DNA of 64,000 nt from Pedobacter sp. Bi126 (GTDB taxonomy: Bacteria > Bacteroidota > Bacteroidia > Sphingobacteriales > Sphingobacteriaceae), in assembly GCF_918698245.1 (NCBI RefSeq), contig NZ_CAKKMS010000002.1, positions 496,001 to 560,000 of the forward strand, given 5' to 3'. Position numbers and translations under genes: made by a program. Below are positions 1 through 7,224 of the stretch, in pieces. How positions within the stretch are numbered: the first letter of the stretch is position 1; each line of letters opens with the position of its first letter. Under the pieces are notes generated by a model that saw only the letters and a list, made by a program, of their open reading frames with translations, was not told the origin of the DNA and made no database searches.

Positions 1-1
1 A

Positions 2-874
2 AAAAAAATAAACATGTCTCAGGCCGGACTTGCCGGACATGTATTTGTAAGCCCACAGGCCGTTGGAAAATGGGAGCGGGGAGAATCAATGCCAGATATT
101 ATTACCTTAAACCAACTCACCAAGATTCTTGATGTAGACCTCAATTATTTTTCAGAAAACCACTCTTCTGCAAATGCCATCAGTGCGGTTGAAGAGACAA
201 TACCAGAGGTAAGCAGTTTAACAGATTTACATCAGCCTCAGCTATTGACCAATTTTAGCGGGAACGATCTGGCCAAAACCGATTTTGCTGGTGTTATTGC
301 GCATAAGCTAAAATTTAACGGGAGTAATTTACGTGGCTCAGATTTCACTGGTGCTGACCTGACTGGGAGTTCGTTTCTGGGTAGTGATGCACGTGAGGCC
401 AATTTTCAAGCTGCAAACCTCACCGATTGCAGCTTGTCGGCTACTGATCTAACAGCCACTAATTTTGATCAGGCCATTTTGGTGCGTACAAAATTCTATG
501 CTTTAGAACTGGCTGGGGCGAAAATCAGTAATACCAAACTCATTGAGGTAAAGCTGAGCAAGACCGATTTAAGGAAAACGGTTTTTGAAAACTGTGTTTT
601 TGAGGGGGTAGACTTTGACTATTCCGATCTGCGTGGACTGCGTTTGGATGGGCAGACTTTTATAGGGGTGCTGTTTCACAACGCAGCACTTAACGAAACT
701 ACATTTAAAGGTGCAACCCTTAAAAATGTCTCTTTCCGCTCTACATTCGCCCTGACGAACAAATATTACAAAGCCATTAAAACGATCTGCTTCGAAGGGG
801 CAACGATGGATAAGCTAACCTATGCTTCACTCAAAGGTTTAGGTGCCGATTTATCGAAGGTTAACCTGATGTAA
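2..874 (+). CDS. XRE-type HTH / pentapeptide-repeat protein, 5'-truncated by window edge
   Basis: The first ~50 residues form a helix-turn-helix of the XRE/Cro type (SQAGLAGHVFVSPQAVGKWE, then DIITLNQLTKIL). After a linker of about 35 residues the rest is a run of pentapeptide repeats of the A(D/N)LxX kind (LRGSDFTGADLTGSSF and onward), which fold as a right-handed beta-helix. The first ATG is at 14, but it falls inside HTH helix 2. The frame stays open to the window edge and upstream codons encode KKIN, as expected just before 'MSQ' in this fold, so the true start probably lies outside the window. HTH plus pentapeptide fusions are found in Firmicutes and Bacteroidota; the target is unknown. 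Probably a DNA-binding regulator; the role of the repeat domain cannot be read from sequence. Confidence 0.8.
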   Translation, partial: KKINMSQAGLAGHVFVSPQAVGKWERGESMPDIITLNQLTKILDVDLNYFSENHSSANAISAVEETIPEVSSLTDLHQPQLLTNFSGNDLAKTDFAGVIAHKLKFNGSNLRGSDFTGADLTGSSFLGSDAREANFQAANLTDCSLSATDLTATNFDQAILVRTKFYALELAGAKISNTKLIEVKLSKTDLRKTVFENCVFEGVDFDYSDLRGLRLDGQTFIGVLFHNAALNETTFKGATLKNVSFRSTFALTNKYYKAIKTICFEGATMDKLTYASLKGLGADLSKVNLM

Positions 875-930
875 TATAGGCATATCTATGCCTCTTAAAA
901 AAGGAGGTGAGCTGATCAGTATAGATGGAT

Positions 931-1036
931 CGTCATTGCGAGGCCGATTTTTTATCGGATGAAGCAATTTTATCGCACCAGGAAAGGTTGCTTCCCCGAA
1001 AGCCGGGATAGGCTTTTGTTCCTCACCGCATTGGCG
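931..1036. repeat. Degenerate palindromic repeat, family A (cgtcattgcgag type)
   Basis: The left arm begins CGTCATTGCGAG and includes GATGAAGCAA; the right arm contains TTGCTTCCCCG and ends CGCATTGGCG. It is a worn copy of the palindrome seen intact at 13150, 14453 and 30246. The rest of the gap 875-1527 holds only a gene remnant at 1069-1152 and otherwise nothing I recognise. Confidence 0.6.
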
Positions 1037-1068
1037 CCCCATTTTCTAAGCTGCCAATCATAAACGAA

Positions 1069-1152
1069 TTAACCTTCAGGTATTTCTGGCTCTACCAATT
1101 TAATCAGTTTTTCTAACGATTCCTGCCAACTTTGATTTGGAAATCCATAAGA
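1069..1152 (-). pseudogene. C-terminal remnant of an SRPBCC/AHSA1-like protein
   Basis: Read on the minus strand, about 25 codons encode a tail containing NQSWQESLEKLIKLVEPE and a stop. This resembles the C-terminal helix of SRPBCC (Hsp90-ATPase activator homolog 1) proteins, which end in similar WxxSLxKL segments. The frame is closed by stops just upstream, so only the last helix survives. The short length keeps the family call tentative. Confidence 0.4.
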
Positions 1153-1527
1153 GATAATTTATTATATAATTCTGTTTAGCGTGATGTATTATTGGTAATT
1201 CCCATCATTCATTATTGGCTGCATAAAAAAGGTTGGTTAGCTCAGATATCAAGCACACATTAGCCGATAAAATACTTTTTTTGCATCATGGATTGCAGTG
1301 GCATCCGCCCAATCTGGGAGATACAGCGGAAAGCCCGGCCGATAGGGATGCCATAAATTTATCTCAAAAAGATCACCTGAAAGTTTTTCAATGCACCTGA
1401 AGCAGTCTCGAACCTACAAGGGAAAGGTTTTCTTCCTCCTAGACAATCTCAATAGTAAAAAATCTGATCACTGAAACCGCTGTTGTGCATTTAATCTAAG
1501 ATTGCTATAGAAGACCCAGCTATCATC

Positions 1528-1842
1528 TTAAACTTTTTCATTGTTCCATGCCGATATATAGGCTAACAATGGACAAAGGCTTTCTCCATATGCTGTGAGT
1601 GCGTACTCTACCCTCGGTGGAAGTTCTTTGTATTCTTTCCTGCTGATCAAGCCATCGGTTTCAAGTTCTCTCAATTGTTCAGTTAATACTTTTCTTGATA
1701 TAGCGGGTATCCGAACATTAATTTCCCCAAAACGCCTGGCACCTTTGGAAAGCACATGCAAAATAATGACTTTCCAACGTCCTCCGAGCAGTGCTATCGT
1801 CTCTATAGCAGGACAGTAAGCATGATTTAAGTTGTTTTCCAT
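1528..1842 (-). CDS. HxlR-family transcriptional regulator
   Basis: 104 residues, the full usual length of an HxlR winged-helix protein. It has an early Cys (CPAIETIALLGGRWK), the core 'GRWKVIILHVL', the recognition helix region 'ISRKVLTEQLRELETDGLISR', and the wing 'PPRVEYALTAYG'. HxlR proteins are DNA-binding dimers that often sense quinones, aldehydes or electrophiles through the N-terminal Cys; C10 here could serve that role. It is divergent from the NmrA-like reductase starting at 1967, with 124 bases between the start codons, the usual arrangement for a regulator and its target. Autoregulation and control of the neighbour are inferred from this layout. Confidence 0.93.
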   Translation of the reverse strand: MENNLNHAYCPAIETIALLGGRWKVIILHVLSKGARRFGEINVRIPAISRKVLTEQLRELETDGLISRKEYKELPPRVEYALTAYGESLCPLLAYISAWNNEKV

Positions 1843-1966
1843 TTGTTACGTTAAGGTTACCACTTTTTATTCTGTTAACGACGAGGTAGGGTGGTTTATC
1901 GTATCGATTTCAGTTTCTTTGCCTGGACAAAAGTAATTGATTCTTATTTATCTTAAAACAAAAACT
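1843..1966. promoter_or_regulatory. Divergent HxlR / reductase control region
   Basis: This is the only DNA between the two divergent start codons, so both promoters must lie in it. It contains GGTTACC near the regulator and GTTAAC about 20 bases further right. The other HxlR divergon in the window (50928-51015) also has GTTAAC and GGTAACC. The shared words suggest operator elements, but no long perfect dyad is visible. Confidence 0.4.
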
Positions 1967-2836
1967 ATGATTTTAGTAACAGGTGCAACTGGTAATTTAG
2001 GCAAGGCCACCATTAATTCTTTATTAAATAAAGGCATATCCAAAGACAATATTGCCGCATTGGTAAGGGACGAATCCAAATCGGCAGATTTTAAGTCAAA
2101 AGGCATCCAAGTAAGGATTGGTGACTATCAGGATTTTGACTCTTTGAAAAGTGCCTTCCGGGATGTGGACAAATTACTGTTGATATCATCTTCATCGGAA
2201 ATAGCTCAAAGGTTTGAACAGCATAAAAACGTAATTAATGCTGCAAAGGAAACTGGGGTTAGTCATATTATCTATACCAGTTTTGATATGAAAGATCTGC
2301 GTCAAAGTATAATGGCTGGAGATGTTCAGTACCATGCAGACACCAGTGATTATCTAAAACAGGCAGCCGTACCCTATACTTTGATGGATAATACACTTTA
2401 TGCTGACCTGATCCCCATTATTTCCGGAAATAATATATTGGATGAAGGTATTTCCATCCCTGCCGGAAAGGGAAAGACACCTTTTTTGCCGATACCAGAA
2501 ATGGCTGAAGCTATAGCTGTGGTACTGACTACCTCTGGGCATGAGAACAAAGAATATGTGCTCGCTGCAGAGACCGCTTTTTCCTTCGCTGAAATTGCTG
2601 ATCTAATATCAGAAATCACAGAGACAAGGATAGCTTATAACCAAACTGATATACCGTCATATATCGCCCAGCTTAGGCAGCAGGGGGTTCCTGAAGATGA
2701 TGCAGCGTATCTGTCAAGGTTCGCTGGCGCGATAGCCAAAGGAGAGTTCGAAACCAACAAAAGTGATGTCGAACAATTACTAGGCAGAAGTCCGATTTCT
2801 TTAAAAGATTTTTTAATGAGCATATACGGTAAATAA
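1967..2836 (+). CDS. NmrA-like / QOR2-type NAD(P)-dependent oxidoreductase
   Basis: 289 residues from the ATG at 1967. An in-frame TTG 30 bases upstream is a less likely start because the Rossmann motif (MILVTGATGNLGKATI) begins at the ATG. The TGxxGxxG nucleotide-binding loop is at residues 5-12, and 'ALVRDESKS' gives the basic residue expected after strand 2 for NADPH. The family (SDR_a5, NmrA-like) includes quinone oxidoreductase 2 and redox-sensor proteins; it is soluble and cytoplasmic. Pairing with a divergent HxlR regulator, as for the qorA/qorR pair of other bacteria, points to quinone or electrophile detoxification. The substrate is not determined. Confidence 0.88.
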   Translation: MILVTGATGNLGKATINSLLNKGISKDNIAALVRDESKSADFKSKGIQVRIGDYQDFDSLKSAFRDVDKLLLISSSSEIAQRFEQHKNVINAAKETGVSHIIYTSFDMKDLRQSIMAGDVQYHADTSDYLKQAAVPYTLMDNTLYADLIPIISGNNILDEGISIPAGKGKTPFLPIPEMAEAIAVVLTTSGHENKEYVLAAETAFSFAEIADLISEITETRIAYNQTDIPSYIAQLRQQGVPEDDAAYLSRFAGAIAKGEFETNKSDVEQLLGRSPISLKDFLMSIYGK

Positions 2837-2947
2837 ATCAAAGCAGCTTAGATGCCCAAATATGGTTTCTAGGCTTCTTAAACATAAATTTTGTAATTTG
2901 TAACATTTATAAACAAATTAGTAGCAATCCTAAATCAACTGTACACA

Positions 2948-3469
2948 ATGACAAACGAGTGGGACACTTTCAAACATTTTTTTAAACGGCAGGAAGTCCC
3001 TGCCAAAACGATTCTTTTACGTGAGGGACAAATTTCCAGGACAATGTTCTTTATTGAAAAAGGCTGTCTTCGGACCTGGGTCAATAATGACGGCAGAGAA
3101 ATTACTACTCAGTTTTTCTTTGAGGGCGGCAAGATTTCTTCCATTGAAAGTTTCATGGCAAATCAGCCAAGCTTGTATAGCATTGAAAGCATAGAGCCTT
3201 GTATCTTACAGACGATTACACAACAAGAATTTCTAAACACTTTGGAAAATTCGCCTCAATTGAAAGAGAAAATGCAGGAGCATTTATTCAAACGCCTTTT
3301 GCAATCTCAGAAAACTTTCTATTCCTATCTTAAAAATAACCCCCAGCAACGCTACAAAGAGCTTGCTGAAGAACACCCCCATATTATCCAGCGCATCCCA
3401 CAACATTATATCGCATCCTATTTAGGCATTACTTCTGTTTCATTAAGTAGGATACGAAACAGACGATAA
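2948..3469 (+). CDS. Crp/Fnr-family transcriptional regulator (short form)
   Basis: 173 residues. Residues ~15-110 form a cyclic-nucleotide-binding-type jelly roll (KTILLREGQISRTMFFIEKGCLRTW). The C-terminal HTH ends in YLGITSVSLSRIRNRR, where SLSRIR is the recognition helix. It lacks the E-R-S residues typical of cAMP pocket binding, as is usual for this Bacteroidota subgroup, so its ligand is unknown. It precedes a flavodoxin-fold quinone reductase (3552) on the same strand by 82 bases, which suggests local control. Slightly short but apparently complete. Confidence 0.9.
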   Translation: MTNEWDTFKHFFKRQEVPAKTILLREGQISRTMFFIEKGCLRTWVNNDGREITTQFFFEGGKISSIESFMANQPSLYSIESIEPCILQTITQQEFLNTLENSPQLKEKMQEHLFKRLLQSQKTFYSYLKNNPQQRYKELAEEHPHIIQRIPQHYIASYLGITSVSLSRIRNRR

Positions 3470-3551
3470 AATACTGATTTCTTTACAATTGTTATCGTTC
3501 AGGTATTTACTACTTCTCAATTTTGCAGTATAAAAATAAGCAAAGCAGAGA

Positions 3552-4142
3552 ATGAAAGTAGTAATAGTATTTAACCATCCCTATGAGGGTAGCTTTGGTA
3601 ATGCAATTTTAAATGCTGTAACCAGCGGTCTTAAAGATGCAAATCATGAAGTTGACCTGATGCATCTTGATAATGATAGATTTAATCCGGTAATGTCAAA
3701 GGCAGATTTAAAGGCCTTTGTGGAACACAAGCCTGTTGACCCACAGGTAATAGCCTATAACGAACGTTTGGAAAAGGCAGACCACCTGATTTTCATTTTC
3801 CCGATCTGGTGGGATTTGATGCCTGCAATGACTAAAGGATTCGTTGACAGGGTACTCACCCCCGGAGTTGTCTATGACCATCATCCCAGAGGTTTTGGAT
3901 TAATACCACTTTTAAAAAATCTTAAAGGTGTAACTGTCATCACTACGATGAACAAGCCCAAAATCATGTATTCCTTAATCATTGGAAATTTAATTAAGAA
4001 AGCAATGATAAAAAGTGTCTTCAAAACTATGGGTTACAAAAATCTTAAATGGATAAGCTATAATATGGTAAAAGCAGTCAGTCAGGAAAAAAGAGTGAAA
4101 TGGATAACAGATATTGAAAACAGGTTTTCAAAATTTAGCTAG
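3552..4142 (+). CDS. NAD(P)H:quinone oxidoreductase, flavodoxin-like fold (NQO1/MdaB type)
   Basis: 196 residues starting MKVVIVFNHPYEGSFGNAIL, with the H-P-x-x-x-S-F phosphate loop of NQO1-like flavodoxin-fold enzymes. The FMN/FAD contact segment IFIFPIWWDLMPAMTKGFVDRVL sits at residues ~78-100, and YDHHPRGFG follows. Such enzymes bind FAD or FMN in the cytoplasm and reduce quinones in two-electron steps, avoiding semiquinones. The upstream Crp/Fnr gene likely controls it. It belongs to a run of reductases with their own regulators in the first 6 kb of this window. Natural substrate not known. Confidence 0.9.
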   Translation: MKVVIVFNHPYEGSFGNAILNAVTSGLKDANHEVDLMHLDNDRFNPVMSKADLKAFVEHKPVDPQVIAYNERLEKADHLIFIFPIWWDLMPAMTKGFVDRVLTPGVVYDHHPRGFGLIPLLKNLKGVTVITTMNKPKIMYSLIIGNLIKKAMIKSVFKTMGYKNLKWISYNMVKAVSQEKRVKWITDIENRFSKFS

Positions 4143-4308
4143 ATAAAACTTGATATTATGAAATCGAAAAACCGTAGCGCAAGCCAAACTTTATTGATAA
4201 TAGCTAATAAATATAACTTACCAACTGTCACGATACGGGTATACAATAACAGAAATCACTTACTTTTTCCGGTTACAGATATAGCGCAATCGCAGCCGTA
4301 GGTTAATA

Positions 4309-4587
4309 TTATTTAGGCAAGTGTGCTATCAACTCAACTTCCAATTTTGCCTTTGCCATATACAATCTCTGTATCTGCAACCAGGTAGCAGCAGGAAAGT
4401 CATTATAATAAAACTTTTTCCTGACATAGTTGAGCTTTTTCATTTCTTCAATATCAGTTGTTACGGCGCCCGAAATATATAGGACATTATCTACTTTTAG
4501 AACCTGACAATAACCTGCAATTGTATCTTGTTTTATTTTGTTGTTATTCCAATGCCACTTTTCTTTTTTAATATGTTTCTCTTGCGA
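4309..4587 (-). pseudogene. Decayed RidA/YjgF-family gene with internal deletion
   Basis: The minus strand reads KKEKWHWNNNKIKQ, then GYCQVLKVDNVLYISGAV, then TTDIEEMKKLNYVRKKFY, then PAATWLQIQRLYMAKAKLEV and a stop. The order and residues match RidA proteins (YSQAVxVxxxLYISG at the start; LTDMxxFxxVNxxY and PARxxVxVxxLxxxALVEIE at the end). About 45-50 residues that normally lie between the ISG strand and the 'TDIEEM' helix are missing, and no start codon is found before KKEK. The catalytic Arg of the PAR motif is Thr here. The gene is therefore a remnant. It accounts for much of the gap 4143-4831; the rest shows nothing clear. Confidence 0.7.
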
Positions 4588-4783
4588 AAAAAAAGTAGTA
4601 GAAGTGGGAGATGATAATATATTTCATTTTATATGTTTTAGCTTAATTACTGCAAAAACTCTAATCCAAAATAACGAAATATTTTCAAAGAGATTTTGCT
4701 TGAAAAGCCCAAACTGTCAATCAGGCGGTGCAGGAAAACCTGCTCTAATGACTTATTCGATTTGACCGGCCCATCTCATTTTT

Positions 4784-4797
4784 TTACCAAATGGTAA
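4784..4797. promoter_or_regulatory. Inverted-repeat operator TTACCA-N2-TGGTAA (copy 1)
   Basis: TTACCA AA TGGTAA lies 35 bases before the start of the Crp/Fnr gene at 4832, next to a -7-like TATCTTTA. Its exact reverse complement occurs at 5411-5424. A 6-2-6 dyad fits binding by a symmetric regulator dimer, most simply the adjacent Crp/Fnr protein acting on its own promoter. Confidence 0.6.
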
Positions 4798-4831
4798 TTT
4801 ACTGCTTTACGCTATACACTATCTTTACATC

Positions 4832-5401
4832 ATGGAAGCGATGATTAATCTTATCCTGCAATTTGGTGACCTGAACAAACAGCAGATCGAATTTTTGCTG
4901 AGCAAGGTTGAAATGCTGGAATTCAAAAAACACGAATACCTGTCGGAAGCCGGAAAAATCCCCCGTTATGTGGCCTTTGTGGTGGAAGGTGTGTTCCGCT
5001 TTTGTTATTATAACAACAAGAGCGAAGAGATCACCAATTATTTTGTGGACGAAGGCAATTTTGTAGTCGATAACGAAAAGTTCGAATCGCAGATGGCGGC
5101 CTCGGAATATGTACAGGCTGTTACCGACTGCAAAGTGCTTGTTTTTAATAAAAAGGATTGGGATGAGATATCCAATACCATTGTGGGATGGGAAATGATG
5201 AAGGCAAAGATGGTGAAAAAATGCCTTACGCTGGCCATGGAGCGGCGCAGTCCGCTGATATCAGAAGACGCTACTACGCGTTACCTATCCTTCATTAAAG
5301 CTTTCCCGAACCTCATTAACCGCATTCCGCTTTCCTATGTGGCCTCTTACCTGGGCGTTACCCAGCAATCGTTAAGCCGTATACGCCGTAGTATCCATTA
5401 A
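4832..5401 (+). CDS. Crp/Fnr-family transcriptional regulator
   Basis: 189 residues. The N-terminal two thirds form the cNMP-type beta-roll (FKKHEYLSEAGKIPRYVAFVVEGVFRF). The C-terminal HTH is NRIPLSYVASYLGVTQQSLSRIRR. No cAMP-binding signature is evident. Identical inverted sites lie just upstream (4784) and just downstream (5411), so the gene is bracketed by what looks like its own operator and that of the SDR gene at 5479. Base composition rises from about here to 6339: codons are visibly richer in G and C than in neighbouring genes, which suggests that regulator and SDR were acquired together. Confidence 0.9.
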   Translation: MEAMINLILQFGDLNKQQIEFLLSKVEMLEFKKHEYLSEAGKIPRYVAFVVEGVFRFCYYNNKSEEITNYFVDEGNFVVDNEKFESQMAASEYVQAVTDCKVLVFNKKDWDEISNTIVGWEMMKAKMVKKCLTLAMERRSPLISEDATTRYLSFIKAFPNLINRIPLSYVASYLGVTQQSLSRIRRSIH

Positions 5402-5410
5402 AGGCATTTT

Positions 5411-5424
5411 TTACCATTTGGTAA
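5411..5424. promoter_or_regulatory. Inverted-repeat operator TTACCA-N2-TGGTAA (copy 2)
   Basis: TTACCA TT TGGTAA is the exact reverse complement of the site at 4784-4797. It lies 10 bases after the Crp/Fnr stop and 54 bases before the SDR start. Its presence in both gaps around the regulator, and in no other place that I noticed, supports a dedicated regulator/operator pair. Confidence 0.6.
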
Positions 5425-5478
5425 ATGTTTTTGTGTTACTGTTTTCAATATTTGCATAGTCATTAAATAATAATAAAG

Positions 5479-6339
5479 ATGAGCAAAAAAATTGTACTGA
5501 TAACTGGAACAAATACTGGTTTTGGCTGGCTTACCGCCCACAGCGTAGCTGCTTTAGGATACAAGGTATACGCCACGATGCGCGATACCCAAGGCCGTAA
5601 TGCCGATAAAGCGGCTGCACTTGCGGCCGTAGAGAATTTAACCGTTTTAGATGTTACCTTAACTGACGACCAGAGCGTGAAGCAGGCCGTTGACACCATT
5701 CTAGCCAAAGAAGGCACTATTGATGTGCTGGTGAACAACGCCGGTTACAGCATGAATGGTGTAGCCGAGAGCTTTACTACGGCCGACGTGCACACTACAT
5801 TTGATATCAACGTTTATGCCCCCTGGCGACTGATCAAACAGGTGCTGCCCGCCATGCGTAAGCAGGCCGACGGACTGATCATTAATGTGACCAGCGGTTT
5901 TGGACGGGTGTCGTTCCCGTTTGCTACCATGTATGCAGCCTCGAAATTTGCACTAGAGGGAATAAGTGAAGGCCTCCACTACGAGGTCAAGCGTTTAGGC
6001 ATTGATGTGGCTATTGTTGAGCCGGGCGCTTTTCCTACCGAAATGCAGCAAAAGAACAACCCCGCATCTGACCAGGGTGTATTTGAAGGGTACGGCGACA
6101 TTGCCGATATTCCCAACAAAATGGTAGCCACACTGGGCGGAGAGATGCAAGCGAAGAACCCTAACCCGCAGGACGTTGCTGACGCCATCGTAAAACTGAT
6201 CGGTACTCCGAAAGGCACCCGGCCATTACGTACGGTCGTCGACCCCATCACAGGCCAGTATATTGAAGCCGCTAATCAGGCTGTAGCCGAACAGTTTGCC
6301 AAAGGATTGACGGTCTTCGGAATGGGTGATTTATTGTAA
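5479..6339 (+). CDS. Short-chain dehydrogenase/reductase (classical SDR)
   Basis: 286 residues. The cofactor loop TGTNTGFG is at residues 9-16, NNAG follows strand 4, and the catalytic Ser/Tyr/Lys are in INVTSGFGRVS and MYAASKFALEG. The arginine in ATMRDTQGR suggests NADP preference. It belongs to the broad group with 17-beta-hydroxysteroid-dehydrogenase-like and carbonyl reductases; the substrate cannot be assigned. It is preceded by a Crp/Fnr gene and a matching operator and followed by a strong hairpin terminator, so regulator and enzyme look like one transferable unit. GC content is visibly above that of the flanks. Confidence 0.9.
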   Translation: MSKKIVLITGTNTGFGWLTAHSVAALGYKVYATMRDTQGRNADKAAALAAVENLTVLDVTLTDDQSVKQAVDTILAKEGTIDVLVNNAGYSMNGVAESFTTADVHTTFDINVYAPWRLIKQVLPAMRKQADGLIINVTSGFGRVSFPFATMYAASKFALEGISEGLHYEVKRLGIDVAIVEPGAFPTEMQQKNNPASDQGVFEGYGDIADIPNKMVATLGGEMQAKNPNPQDVADAIVKLIGTPKGTRPLRTVVDPITGQYIEAANQAVAEQFAKGLTVFGMGDLL

Positions 6340-6360
6340 GCAGAATTGAATTAATAGCGG

Positions 6361-6391
6361 CGGCAGTGGTGTAATGCTACTGCCGTTTTTG
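6361..6391 (+). terminator. Intrinsic terminator after SDR gene
   Basis: CGGCAGT pairs with ACTGCCG across an 11-base loop and is followed by TTTTTGTTT. It lies 22 bases after the SDR stop. Confidence 0.8.
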
Positions 6392-6505
6392 TTTGTAGTT
6401 ATGACAATGATGAATTTCTTGAACCAGCAATCAACAAAGTCGATGAGCTTTTCAAAAAGTATTGAATAAGATTAATCAGTAGTTATCCATAAAATTTATT
6501 ACATT

Positions 6506-6821
6506 TTAATCTTGTTGTAGTTGATGCGGCCGCTTGTTTTTTACTTCAACTTCAAGGCGTGTGGTTGTAAACATCCGCTTCAGGATATCTCTTACTTTAG
6601 AAGACAAAAGGAATTCCGTAGGACTGTCGACTATTTTATGCTCAATTATCAGTAGCATTTCGCCTGGTAAAAATTTATATACCTGTTTTTCATTGTGTTT
6701 TGTGACTTATACGCGGTAAAAATCAGAATCATTATCAATTTCCAGCACTTGCCCTAACTTGATAAGATAATTTCCAGCCTTAAGGTCTTTAGTTGTAATC
6801 TATTTTTGAATCTTCAGTCAT
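6506..6821 (-). pseudogene. Decayed small gene, one frameshift and one nonsense codon; product not recognised
   Basis: From an ATG at 6821 (minus strand) the reading is MTEDSKIDYN, a shift of frame, then TTKDLKAGNYLIKLGQVLEI and DNDSDFYRV, a TAA, and then VTKHNEKQVYKFLPGEMLLI, VDSPTEFLLSSKVRDILKRM and a final stop at 6506. The polar, lysine- and glutamate-rich composition on both sides of the TAA is typical of a real soluble protein of about 105 residues. Two lesions in one short gene indicate decay. I do not recognise the family. A further 21-codon tail (YDNDEFLEPAINKVDELFKK) on the plus strand at about 6401-6466 may be another fragment. Confidence 0.5.
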
Positions 6822-7002
6822 GGTTATAATTCTTAGTTACTACCATTGTAGGCTTTATAAGCTTTTCCGCACTAAGAAGAGATCTTCTTTTTTGTTTTTG
6901 CAGAGAGGAAGGGAATCGAACCCAATCTTCCATTATGCTTTAAAGCCTGCTTTTATGTCTCTCGACATTAAAATAGCCATGAATTAGCCATTTTTTTTGG
7001 AC

Positions 7003-7037
7003 ATAAAAAAAATGGGCCTTAATAAGACCCATTTTTC
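7003..7037 (-). terminator. Terminator of tRNA-Ser (also works on plus strand)
   Basis: AATGGG and CCCATT form the stem around an AT-rich loop, with an A-run on the left and a T-run on the right. On the minus strand it follows the tRNA-Ser 3' end by about 8 bases and ends in eight Ts. Confidence 0.75.
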
Positions 7038-7044
7038 TTTTCGG

Positions 7045-7129
7045 CGGAAAGCGAGGGATTCGAACCCCCGGACCTGTTACAGTCAACAGTTTTCAAGACT
7101 GCCGCATTCGACCACTCTGCCAGCTTTCC
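7045..7129 (-). tRNA. tRNA-Ser (anticodon TGA)
   Basis: The minus strand gives GGAAAGC ... GCTTTCC as a 7-bp acceptor stem with discriminator G, a long class II variable arm (GTTGACTGTAACAGGTC), anticodon loop CTTGAAA with anticodon TGA, and T-arm GGGGGTTCGAATCCCT. CCA is not encoded. The 3' end faces the accessory region at lower coordinates, the side on which elements that integrate into tRNA 3' ends would sit. Confidence 0.95.
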
Positions 7130-7224
7130 GGAGGCAAAAGTACGAACTCCGGTTAAATCTGCAAACTATGAATGCTTTTTTTTTATATAAACTTGATAAT
7201 TACTTAACACAGAGGGAGAAAAAA

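Noticed and set aside
851..1042. 63-codon minus-strand frame
   Set aside because: Lies within a degenerate family A palindrome and the end of the pentapeptide gene.
4538..4765. 75-codon plus-strand frame before the Crp/Fnr gene
   Set aside because: Overlaps the RidA remnant in antisense and ends in low-complexity sequence.
6534..6719. 61-codon plus-strand frame
   Set aside because: The opposite strand carries the better protein-like (though broken) frame; the plus-strand product is Ser/Arg/Phe-rich as expected of an antisense reading.
6900..6930. tRNA T-arm-like string GGGTTCGATTCCC on the minus strand
   Set aside because: No acceptor, D or anticodon arms can be folded around it, so not called as a tRNA; mentioned only as a possible integration scar.
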